Notes under the pieces: generated by a model
The model's database searches: none
The model's input: only the letters and a program-made list of their open reading frames with translations
Told to the model about the DNA's origin: nothing
Program-made: the position numbers and the translations under genes
Shown here: piece after piece, positions 1 to 6,037 of the stretch
Layout of the letters: each line of letters begins with the position of its first letter
Numbering within the stretch: the first letter of the stretch is position 1
NCBI GenBank assembly: GCA_031267345.1
Contig: JAIRZG010000039.1
Location: 1-7,061, forward strand
Origin: Zoogloeaceae bacterium
GTDB taxonomy: Bacteria > Pseudomonadota > Gammaproteobacteria > Burkholderiales > Rhodocyclaceae
Direction: 5' to 3'
DNA: 7,061 nucleotides

Positions 1-1
1 T

Positions 2-1099
2 GGCGACGAACGCCGTTCCGCCATCGAAACCTACGCGCAGGATCTGGGCATGGAAGACCTGATCACGCCGCAGGACCTGGTGGTGACGCTCTCGCATACC
101 GGCTACATCAAGTCGCAGCCGCTGGCCGACTATCGCGCCCAGCGTCGTGGCGGACGCGGCAAGCAGGCCACGGCGATGAAGGATGACGATTTCATCGATC
201 ATCTGTTTGTCGCCAACACCCACGATTACCTTCTCTGTTTCTCCAATCGGGGACGCTGTTACTGGCTCAAGGTGTATGAAGCGCCGCAGGGCAGCCGGGG
301 CAGCCGGGGGCGACCCATCGTCAACATGTTCCCGCTGGAAGAAGGCGAGCAGATCAACGCCATCCTGCCGGTCAAGGCGTTTTCCGACGATCACTACGTG
401 TTTATGTGCAGTGTGCAGGGCACGGTGAAAAAGACTTCGCTCGCCAATTTCTCCAACCCGCGTCAGAAGGGCATTATCGCCGTCGATCTGGATGAGGGCG
501 ATTATCTGGTCGGCGCGGAACTGACCACGGGAGAAAGCGACATCGTGCTGGTTTCCGACGGCGGCAAAGCCGTGTGGTTTAGCGAAGACGAAGTGCGTTC
601 GATGGGGCGGCAATCACGTGGCGTGCGCGGCATGACCCTGCCCGAAGGCCAACGGATCATCTCGTTGCTGGTGGCGGAAAACGAAGAAGAAACCGTGTTG
701 GTCGCCAGCGAAAACGGCTACGGCAAGCGCACCCGTCTGGGCGACTTCCGCCGTTCCAAACGCGGCGCGCAGGGCGTGAAGGCCATCGCTGCCAGCGAGC
801 GTAACGGCAAGGTCGTCGCCGCCAAACTGGTGACGGACGAAGATGAAGTGATGCTGATTACCACGGGCGGCGTACTGATCCGCACCCGCGTCTCCGAAAT
901 CCGCGAACTCGGTCGCGCCACCCAGGGCGTCCGCCTCATCGCGCTGGATTCCGGCGAAAAACTCACCGGCCTGGAAAAAGTCGCGGAAAGCGAAACGGAT
1001 GAAGTGGAAACAACGGAGGAAGAAGCCGCCGACACAACCGTCGCTGATAACAGCGTAGGTGTGGACAACCAAGGAAACGCAAGTGAAGAAAAGTTATGA
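2..1099 (+). CDS. gyrA: DNA gyrase subunit A, C-terminal part (5' end outside window)
   Basis: GyrA is the breakage-reunion subunit of DNA gyrase (A2B2), which introduces negative supercoils using ATP hydrolysed by GyrB. Only the last 365 residues are here; the catalytic tyrosine and winged-helix domain lie to the left. The frame is open from base 2, and the first residues (GDERRSAI) match the end of the GyrA N-terminal domain. The GyrA box QRRGGRG, the hallmark of true gyrase needed to wrap DNA, is at 140-160. The rest is the beta-pinwheel C-terminal domain, with its repeating RG/QG-type blade motifs (GSRGSRGRP, QSRGVRGM, SKRGAQGV, ATQGVR). A Glu/Asp-rich tail of about 40 residues ends in TGA at 1097-1099; such tails in gyrases tune wrapping. 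Identity is certain, and gyrase rather than topoisomerase IV is supported by the intact GyrA box. serC follows on the same strand after 190 bp. Confidence 0.98.
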   Translation, partial: GDERRSAIETYAQDLGMEDLITPQDLVVTLSHTGYIKSQPLADYRAQRRGGRGKQATAMKDDDFIDHLFVANTHDYLLCFSNRGRCYWLKVYEAPQGSRGSRGRPIVNMFPLEEGEQINAILPVKAFSDDHYVFMCSVQGTVKKTSLANFSNPRQKGIIAVDLDEGDYLVGAELTTGESDIVLVSDGGKAVWFSEDEVRSMGRQSRGVRGMTLPEGQRIISLLVAENEEETVLVASENGYGKRTRLGDFRRSKRGAQGVKAIAASERNGKVVAAKLVTDEDEVMLITTGGVLIRTRVSEIRELGRATQGVRLIALDSGEKLTGLEKVAESETDEVETTEEEAADTTVADNSVGVDNQGNASEEKL

Positions 1100-1289
1100 C
1101 CGCCAGCGCAGACCGAATGTAATGATGCCCGCGTTTTCGTGGTGGATGAGACGTTTGATCCGGGTCTGCTGAACGGCGATTCTGTGGAAGAGGCGCTGAT
1201 TGTCCTTGCCCTGAGACGAAGCACAGACCCAAAAAAAGAAAACAGCAATGACGAAACCATTTTCAGCGCCAATAAAAGGAGCCGCATAA
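1100..1289 (+). other. gyrA-serC intergenic region with a coding-like open frame (possible gene remnant)
   Basis: No recognised gene fits here. In the gyrA frame the DNA stays open past the gyrA stop through the whole gap and on into serC, to about 1702. Roughly 1118-1215 reads like real protein (acidic and hydrophobic residues alternating, including ARVFVVDETFDPGLL and VEEALIVLAL), while 1216-1289 turns into low-complexity, A-rich leader. The only start codon in that frame near the beginning is GTG 1139, with no Shine-Dalgarno. An ATG at 1096 overlaps the gyrA stop as ATGA in another frame but ends after 8 codons (TAA 1120-1122). This could be a decayed small gene once coupled to gyrA, or chance. 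I find no stem followed by a T-run that would end gyrA transcription, and no convincing serC promoter, so gyrA and serC may be cotranscribed. Confidence 0.3.
1277..1281 (+). promoter_or_regulatory. serC ribosome binding site
   Basis: AGGAG lies 8 nt before the ATG at 1290, preceded by an A-rich stretch. It is one of the two strongest Shine-Dalgarno sequences in the window and fixes the serC start. Confidence 0.85.
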
Positions 1290-2387
1290 ATGACCCGTAT
1301 CTGGAATTTCAGCGCCGGGCCTGCCGCCTTGCCAGAATCGGTATTGCAAACCACGCAGGCGGAATTGCTGGATTGGCATGGCGTGGGCGCGAGCATCATG
1401 GAGGTGAGCCATCGCGGCAAATACTTCCAGGAAGTCATTGCGGCGGCGGAGGCCGACCTGCGCGAACTGCTCGCCATTCCCGCAAATTACAAGGTGTTGT
1501 TCCTGCAAGGTGGCGCGACCCTGCAATTTTCCGCCATTCCCTTGAATCTGCTGTGCGGACGCTCCGCCGATTACGTGGTGACGGGCGCATGGTCGAAAAA
1601 AGCCTTTCAGGAAGCCGGACGCATCGCCCCGGTGCGTCTGGCCGTGAGTACGGAAAGCGCCGATCAGCCCGCCGACGGGTTTATCCGTCTGCCGCGTTTT
1701 GACGCCTTGAGTCTTGACCCCGCCGCCGCTTATCTGCATTTGTGCACCAATGAAACCATCCACGGCGTGGAAATCCATGACGACGCCAGTCTGCCGCAGA
1801 ATGTACCCATCGTCGCCGACATGAGTTCGCATCTCCTGTCCCGTCCGGTGGACATCCGCCGTTACGGCCTGATTTACGCGGGCGCGCAAAAAAATGTCGG
1901 CCCTTCCGGTTTGACGCTCGTCATCGTGCGTCAGGATTTGCTGGGCAAAACGGCGGTCGTTCCCCGACTGCTCGATTATCAGGCGCAGGTCGACAACGAT
2001 TCCATGCTGAACACGCCGACGACCTTTTCCATCTACGTCGCCGGTTTGGTGTTCCAATGGCTGAAAAAAACCGGTGGCCTTGCCCGTATGGCGGAAATCA
2101 ACCGCGAAAAAGCCGCGCTGCTCTATGCCGCCATCGACGACAGCAACGGCTTTTATAAAAACCCGGTAGAAGCCAATTGCCGCTCGCGCATGAACACCCC
2201 CTTCAACCTTCCCACCCCGACGCTGGAAGCCGAATTCGTGCGCGCATCCGAAACGGCAGGATTCATGGGACTGAAAGGCCACAAATCCGTAGGCGGCATC
2301 CGCGCCTCGCTCTACAACGCCATGCCCGTTGAAGGCGTAGAGGCGCTGGTCGGGTTTATGCGGGCATTCGCGACAGGGCGGGGATGA
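1290..2387 (+). CDS. serC: phosphoserine aminotransferase
   Basis: SerC is a PLP enzyme (class V aminotransferase, EC 2.6.1.52) that converts 3-phosphohydroxypyruvate and glutamate to phosphoserine and 2-oxoglutarate. It is the second step of serine synthesis, and the same enzyme transaminates 3-hydroxy-2-oxo-4-phosphonooxybutanoate in PLP synthesis; it is cytosolic. The protein has 365 residues, close to the roughly 360 usual. It opens with the family signature NFSAGPAALPE (6-16). It has HRGKYF (41-46), including the substrate-binding arginine, then the cofactor loop QGGATLQF (73-80) and the PLP-lysine segment GAQKNVGPSGL (198-208), with K201 as the Schiff-base lysine by alignment with E. 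coli K198. The C-terminal SVGGIRASLYNAM substrate-binding segment is also present. The start is set by AGGAG 8 nt upstream. In Betaproteobacteria gyrA-serC is commonly followed by pheA; here serC is last, 9 bp from the convergent lpxB stop. Confidence 0.97.
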   Translation: MTRIWNFSAGPAALPESVLQTTQAELLDWHGVGASIMEVSHRGKYFQEVIAAAEADLRELLAIPANYKVLFLQGGATLQFSAIPLNLLCGRSADYVVTGAWSKKAFQEAGRIAPVRLAVSTESADQPADGFIRLPRFDALSLDPAAAYLHLCTNETIHGVEIHDDASLPQNVPIVADMSSHLLSRPVDIRRYGLIYAGAQKNVGPSGLTLVIVRQDLLGKTAVVPRLLDYQAQVDNDSMLNTPTTFSIYVAGLVFQWLKKTGGLARMAEINREKAALLYAAIDDSNGFYKNPVEANCRSRMNTPFNLPTPTLEAEFVRASETAGFMGLKGHKSVGGIRASLYNAMPVEGVEALVGFMRAFATGRG

Positions 2388-2396
2388 ACGCGCATA

Positions 2397-3554
2397 TTAA
2401 CCTAACGCTTCCAGCACCGCCGCCGCCGCTTTTTCCGCCGTATTCTGGCGCAGGATGTCGTGGATGCGGGTGAATTCGATGGTGAGTTCGCTGGCGCGTT
2501 CGGGCGTGGCTTCCTTCAGCAAGGCTTCCGCGAGTTTTTCCGGCGTGGCGTCGTCCTGCAACAATTCCGGCACGATAAAGCGTCCGGCGAGAATGTTGGG
2601 CAGACCCACATAGGGCAGACAGGCGCGCCGCTTCATCAGCTTGTAGGTCAGAGGGGCGAGTTTGTAGGCGATGACCATCGGGCGCTTGATCAGCGCCGCT
2701 TCCAGCGTAGCCGTGCCGCTGGCGGCGAGCACGGCGTCCGCTGCGCCCATTGCTTCGCGGGCGTGTCCGAACATGAGGTGAAAAGGCAGATTTTGCGCCG
2801 CCTGTTTGTAGCGCGCCATCTCGAAAGCCAGCCGGGTTTCGCGCGTGACCAGAGGCACGAGGAACAGCGTATCGGGCGCGCGTTCGTGAATCAGTCGGGC
2901 GGTCTGGATAAAGGTTTCGCCCAGACTTTCCACTTCCGACTGGCGGCTGCCAGGCAGGAGCGCGTAAATGGGTTTGTCTTGCGGCAAGCCCAGTTTTTCC
3001 CGCAGGGCTTTTTTATCCGTAACGGGCAAAATCTGGTCGGCCAGCGGGTGTCCCACATAGGTGATGGGAATTCCGGCCTGCTTGTAGAGCGGCGGCTCCA
3101 TGGGAAAAAGCGCCAGCACCTGGTCGGCGGCCTTGGCGATTTTCTTGATGCGCCCGCCGCGCCACGCCCAGATCGAGGGGCTGACGTAATGAATCGTCTT
3201 GACGCCTTTCGCCTTGAGCGCGATTTCCAGATTCAGGTTGAAATCCGGCGCGTCTACGCCGATGAACAAATCCGGCTTTTCCCGCAACAAACGCGCTTTC
3301 AGGGCGCGGCGAATGCCGGAGATTTCCCGGTAGCGCTTGAGGACTTCGATATAACCCATGACCGCGAGCTTTTCCAGCGGCCACCAGATTTCCATGCCCT
3401 GCGCCGCCATGCGCGACCCGCCGATGCCGACAAAAGAGACCTGCGGCAATCTTTCCTTCAGCGCCGCCATCAGATGCGCCGCCAGATGGTCGCCGGAAGA
3501 TTCCCCCGCAACCAGCGCGATACGCGGCCCCGGAGACTTCGCGTCTGCGCTCAT
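2397..3554 (-). CDS. lpxB: lipid-A-disaccharide synthase
   Basis: LpxB (GT19, EC 2.4.1.182) condenses UDP-2,3-diacylglucosamine with lipid X to form the beta-1',6-linked disaccharide 1-phosphate of lipid A. It is a peripheral protein at the inner face of the inner membrane. At 385 residues it matches the E. coli length (382). Motifs in order: GESSGD (17-22); AVMGYIEVL (64-72); VDAPDFN (100-106), where D101 aligns with E. coli D98, important for catalysis; HYVSPSIWAWR (122-132); VGHPLAD (167-173); and LPGSR (200-204) in the nucleotide-sugar binding half, followed by ASGTATLEAAL. Its ATG overlaps the lpxA stop by 4 bp (ATGA at 3551-3554), and no good Shine-Dalgarno precedes it, so translation is probably coupled to lpxA. 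It is the last gene of fabZ-lpxA-lpxB here; TAA is at 2397-2399, almost touching convergent serC. Confidence 0.97.
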   Translation of the reverse strand: MSADAKSPGPRIALVAGESSGDHLAAHLMAALKERLPQVSFVGIGGSRMAAQGMEIWWPLEKLAVMGYIEVLKRYREISGIRRALKARLLREKPDLFIGVDAPDFNLNLEIALKAKGVKTIHYVSPSIWAWRGGRIKKIAKAADQVLALFPMEPPLYKQAGIPITYVGHPLADQILPVTDKKALREKLGLPQDKPIYALLPGSRQSEVESLGETFIQTARLIHERAPDTLFLVPLVTRETRLAFEMARYKQAAQNLPFHLMFGHAREAMGAADAVLAASGTATLEAALIKRPMVIAYKLAPLTYKLMKRRACLPYVGLPNILAGRFIVPELLQDDATPEKLAEALLKEATPERASELTIEFTRIHDILRQNTAEKAAAAVLEALG

Positions 3555-4330
3555 CGGATAATGCCGCGCCTGGACACGGCGAAGAAATCGAGAAAACGCT
3601 GCACATCCGGCGCGTCCACCGCCATTTCTTCCAGCCTGATTCGGGCCTCGTCCAGCATCAGGCCGGATTTGTAGATGACGCGATAGGCGCGTTTCAGGGC
3701 GGTGATCGCCTCAGCGTGAAAACCGCGCCGTTTCAGCCCTTCCACATTGATGCCATAGGGCGAAGCGGTATTGCCCGCCGCCATCAGATAGGGCGGCACG
3801 TCCTGCAAAATCACCGTGCCCACCGCCGTCATCACATGCGCGCCGATGCGGCAGAATTGATGCACGCCCGTGTAACCGCCGAGAATCGCCCAGTCGTCGA
3901 TATGCACATGTCCCGCCAGTTGGGCGTTGTTGGCGAAAGTGGTGTGATCGCCGACCTGACAGTCGTGCGCGATGTGCACATAAGCCATGATCCAGTTGTC
4001 ATTGCCGATGCGCGTCACCCCCGCGTCCTGCGCCGTACCGATGTTGAAAGTGCAGAATTCGCGGATGGTGTTGTGGTCGCCGATTTCCAGACGGGTGGGT
4101 TCGCCGGAATACTTTTTGTCCTGCGGCGCTTCGCCCAGCGAGGAAAACTGGAAAATCCGGTTTTCCCGTCCGATGCGGGTGTGTCCGCTGATGACCACAT
4201 GTGGCCCGATGTGGCTGCGCTCGCCGATTTCCACATGCTCGCCGATGATGGAATACGCGCCGATTTCCACTCCGTCCGACAGTCGGGCGTCGGGATGCAC
4301 AATCGCGCCGGGATGGATCTTCACGCTCAC
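3551..4330 (-). CDS. lpxA: acyl-ACP--UDP-N-acetylglucosamine O-acyltransferase
   Basis: LpxA (EC 2.3.1.129) transfers a 3-hydroxyacyl chain from ACP to the 3-OH of UDP-GlcNAc, the first step of lipid A synthesis; it is a cytosolic homotrimer. The sequence is a left-handed beta-helix of imperfect hexapeptides (IGAYSI, IGEHVEIGE, IGPHVVISG) from about residue 20 to 190, then the helical C-terminal domain ending RRGIIR. The catalytic histidine is in HIAHD (119-123), H122 aligning with E. coli H125. NIEGLKRRGF appears as NVEGLKRRGF. The frame is open upstream to GTG 4366 inside fabZ. I chose GTG 4330 (MSVKIHP, 259 aa; E. coli has 262) because homologues begin just before the KIHP-like segment and it clears the fabZ stop by 11 nt; GTG 4324 is equally possible. 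A GAG about 10 nt upstream is the only Shine-Dalgarno-like signal. Residue V170 aligns with E. coli G173, the acyl-length ruler. Confidence 0.96.
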   Translation of the reverse strand: MSVKIHPGAIVHPDARLSDGVEIGAYSIIGEHVEIGERSHIGPHVVISGHTRIGRENRIFQFSSLGEAPQDKKYSGEPTRLEIGDHNTIREFCTFNIGTAQDAGVTRIGNDNWIMAYVHIAHDCQVGDHTTFANNAQLAGHVHIDDWAILGGYTGVHQFCRIGAHVMTAVGTVILQDVPPYLMAAGNTASPYGINVEGLKRRGFHAEAITALKRAYRVIYKSGLMLDEARIRLEEMAVDAPDVQRFLDFFAVSRRGIIR

Positions 4331-4341
4331 GACGGACGCAC

Positions 4342-4779
4342 TCAATCCAGATCGCGCTTGGCGCACATCAGGTTGGCTTCCGCCGCCACTTCGCCATCCA
4401 CTTTGGCGACGGCCTTGTATTTCCAGATGCCGCGCATCTGGCGTTCGATGTCGACATGAAAATGCAGTTGATCGCCCGGCGCGACCGGCCTTTTAAAACG
4501 GGCATTGTCGATGCCAACAAAATAAAATACCGAATCGTCGGTCGGCTTGGCTTCCATTGTCTTGAAGGAAAGGATGCCCGCCGCCTGCGCCAGCGCCTCC
4601 AGAATCAACACGCCCGGCATGACCGGATGGTGCGGAAAATGACCAACAAAAAAAGGTTCGTTGATGGTGACATTCTTGTAGGCGTGAATGGACGCGCCCG
4701 GCGTCAGTTCCAGCACCCGATCAACCAGCAGGAAAGGGTAGCGGTGCGGCAGGTGTTCAAGAATCTGGTGAATATCCAT
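4342..4779 (-). CDS. fabZ: 3-hydroxyacyl-ACP dehydratase FabZ
   Basis: FabZ (EC 4.2.1.59) dehydrates 3-hydroxyacyl-ACP to trans-2-enoyl-ACP in type II fatty acid elongation, competing with LpxA for the same substrate; it is a cytosolic hot-dog-fold protein. The start ATG 4779 gives 145 residues, the family norm, beginning MDIHQILEHLPHRYPFLLVD. The active site is complete: H47 in FFVGHFP (43-49) and E61 in PGVLILEALAQAAG, matching the His/Glu pair of FabZ. VKPGDQL-type binding turns appear as VAPGDQL. An upstream in-frame ATG at 4812 would add 11 residues that do not look like FabZ and would overlap the proposed -10 element, so I reject it. GAGA about 7-10 nt upstream is a modest ribosome binding site. 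It is the first gene of the minus-strand set, and the usual upstream neighbour lpxD is absent. Confidence 0.97.
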   Translation of the reverse strand: MDIHQILEHLPHRYPFLLVDRVLELTPGASIHAYKNVTINEPFFVGHFPHHPVMPGVLILEALAQAAGILSFKTMEAKPTDDSVFYFVGIDNARFKRPVAPGDQLHFHVDIERQMRGIWKYKAVAKVDGEVAAEANLMCAKRDLD

Positions 4780-4810
4780 GAGTTGTCTCGCAAAACGTAA
4801 ACAGGTCGGC

Positions 4811-4819
4811 ACTGTAACA
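4811..4819 (-). promoter_or_regulatory. possible extended -10 promoter element for fabZ-lpxA-lpxB
   Basis: On the minus strand this reads TGTTACAGT, fitting the extended -10 form TGnTAnnnT. A start site near 4803 would leave a leader of about 24 nt before the fabZ ATG. The -35 region 17 nt upstream (CTGCCC) is poor, as expected if the TG extension carries recognition. This rests only on inspection and is a candidate. Confidence 0.3.
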
Positions 4820-4923
4820 GATCAGAGGGCGGAGGGCAGGGGGGAGAAGACGGTTTCACAACAAAACCATATCGTCGATGTCGGCTTTTCCCTTATCCTT
4901 GTTCGCCTGTCCAAATTTGTCCG

Positions 4924-4930
4924 AAAGGAG
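4924..4930 (+). promoter_or_regulatory. ribosome binding site of the AhpD-like gene
   Basis: AAAGGAG sits 5 nt before the ATG at 4936. It is strong and fixes the start of the AhpD-like gene. Confidence 0.85.
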
Positions 4931-4935
4931 TCAAC

Positions 4936-5286
4936 ATGTCTCAAGGCGCGTCATATCGGGAAGTGACCAAACAGCTTGGCGGCAAGCTGAAAGCGTTGTC
5001 GGCGGCGACGCCGGAAGTGATGAAAAGTTTTCAGGGTCTGCACCAGATCGTCATCGCGGACGGCGCGCTTTCCGCCAAAAACAAGGAACTCATCGCCATC
5101 GCACTGAGCGTGGCCGCGCACTGCGAGGGCTGCATCGCCTTCCACGCCCAGGCGCTGGCGCGGCTGGGCGCGACAGAAGCGGAAGTGGCGGACGCGTTGA
5201 GCGTCGCCATCCTCATGAACGGCGGTCCCGCCAGCATGTGGTCTGCCGAGGCGTTATCCGCGTTCAGGGATTTTTCGCAAGCGTGA
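4936..5286 (+). CDS. carboxymuconolactone decarboxylase / AhpD-like family protein
   Basis: This is a 116-residue, all-helical protein of the carboxymuconolactone decarboxylase (AhpD-like) family, PF02627. The family signature is complete: E51 in KNKELIAIALSVA, then C63 and C66 in AHCEGCIAFH and H70, i.e. Glu-x11-Cys-x2-Cys-x3-His. This is the spacing of the proton-relay/dithiol centre in mycobacterial AhpD. The CxxC therefore points to a thiol-disulfide or peroxide-reducing activity rather than true carboxymuconolactone decarboxylation, but the substrate is unknown. There is no signal peptide or membrane segment, so it is probably cytosolic and oligomeric like its relatives. It is divergent from fabZ and 52 bp upstream of flgA on the same strand. 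No ahpC or peroxidase gene is next to it, so the context does not reveal its partner. The family is certain and the function is not. Confidence 0.92.
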   Translation: MSQGASYREVTKQLGGKLKALSAATPEVMKSFQGLHQIVIADGALSAKNKELIAIALSVAAHCEGCIAFHAQALARLGATEAEVADALSVAILMNGGPASMWSAEALSAFRDFSQA

Positions 5287-5338
5287 CCCGGCGGAAATGA
5301 TGGCGCTCATCCTGACATCTGCCCGCTGATGCGCGACA

Positions 5339-6037
5339 ATGGCGTCCATGAATTTTTTCCGTTCGTTGTTCCTGTGCGGCCTGTTGTATGCGCCCTTCGT
5401 CGCCGCCAATCCGGCGCTTACGGCAGTGGAGGATTTTGTGCGCGGCGAACTGACGGCGCGGCATTCCGGCAAGGTCAGCGTGGCGGTCGGGCCGCTGGAT
5501 GCGCGATTGCGCTTGCCGGAATGCGCCCAATATCAAGCGTATCTGCCCAATCATCTGGATGCCGGTCGGCTGGTGGGGAACGCCAGTATCGGCTTGCGTT
5601 GTCTTGCGCCCGCGCGGTGGAACATTTTCGTTCCGGTCAAAATCGCCATTGAAACGGATTATCTTGCCGCCGCGAACGCGCTCCCTGCCGGACGCGCCTT
5701 GCAGGCAACGGATCTGGTTTTGCGCGTGGGCGACCTCGGCAGCCTGCCCGCCAATGTGCTCACCCGCCCCGAACAGGCCATCGGCAAGACCTTGCGCGTG
5801 GCGCTGGCGCCGGGGCAGCCCTTGCGTCAGGAAGCGCTCACCATGCCGATCGTGATTCGTTCAGGGCAGTCGGTGCTGCTGGTTTTTCGCGGCGCGGGCT
5901 TTACCGCTTCCAACGAAGGCCGCGCCCTGAATCAGGCCAGCGAAGGTCAGGTCGCGCAGGCGCGCACCGCTTCCGGCACGGTCGTCAGCGGCATCGCCCA
6001 GGCGGATGGCACAATTCTTGTTAATACTTCGCCATGA
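5339..6037 (+). CDS. flgA: flagellar basal body P-ring formation protein FlgA
   Basis: FlgA is a periplasmic chaperone that helps FlgI assemble into the P-ring around the flagellar rod. The 232-residue product is the usual size. It starts with a Sec signal peptide: a short N-region with R8, the hydrophobic stretch LFLCGLLYAPF, and a probable signal peptidase I cut after VAA (residue 23). C62 and C88 are the pair expected to form the disulfide known in FlgA. Residues about 107-168 form the SAF-like domain (LPAGRALQATDLV ... APGQPLRQEAL). The C-terminal beta domain (IRSGQSVLLVF ... GTVVSGIAQADGTILVN) is characteristic. The start is uncertain: ATG 5339 or ATG 5348, neither with a clear Shine-Dalgarno; the shorter one leaves a more typical signal peptide. 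flgM follows after 124 bp. The divergent flgB often found beside flgA is missing here. Confidence 0.95.
   Translation: MASMNFFRSLFLCGLLYAPFVAANPALTAVEDFVRGELTARHSGKVSVAVGPLDARLRLPECAQYQAYLPNHLDAGRLVGNASIGLRCLAPARWNIFVPVKIAIETDYLAAANALPAGRALQATDLVLRVGDLGSLPANVLTRPEQAIGKTLRVALAPGQPLRQEALTMPIVIRSGQSVLLVFRGAGFTASNEGRALNQASEGQVAQARTASGTVVSGIAQADGTILVNTSP

Noticed and set aside
290..307. Perfect 9-bp tandem duplication (GGCAGCCGG twice) in gyrA
   Set aside because: It encodes Gly-Ser-Arg twice where E. coli GyrA has an equal-length RGARG-type segment, so it is codon reuse in a conserved blade motif, not an insertion.
1162..1230. GGGTCTG / CAGACCC inverted repeat followed by A-run, as a gyrA terminator
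   Set aside because: The arms are only 7 bp with a 55-nt loop, and on the gyrA strand the run after it is A, not T.
1263..2282. 339-codon minus-strand open frame opposite serC
   Set aside because: It is antisense to a clear serC, its composition is unlike a real protein, and there is no independent start signal.
2417..2434. GCC trinucleotide repeat near the lpxB 3' end
   Set aside because: It simply encodes the alanine-rich C-terminal helix of LpxB (KAAAAV) and is too short to suggest phase variation.
2460..3674. 404-codon plus-strand open frame opposite lpxB and the lpxA 3' end
   Set aside because: It is the antisense shadow of lpxB, which shows all family motifs. The product is Arg/Gly/Phe-rich with no recognisable domain, as is common for antisense frames in GC-rich genes.
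4342..4366. Upstream GTG 4366 as the lpxA start
   Set aside because: It would add 12 residues unlike LpxA and overlap the end of fabZ by 25 bp; GTG 4330 or 4324 fits the family length and N-terminus better.
3716..4459. 247-codon plus-strand open frame opposite lpxA
   Set aside because: It is a His/Asp/Ala-rich shadow of the LpxA hexapeptide repeats.
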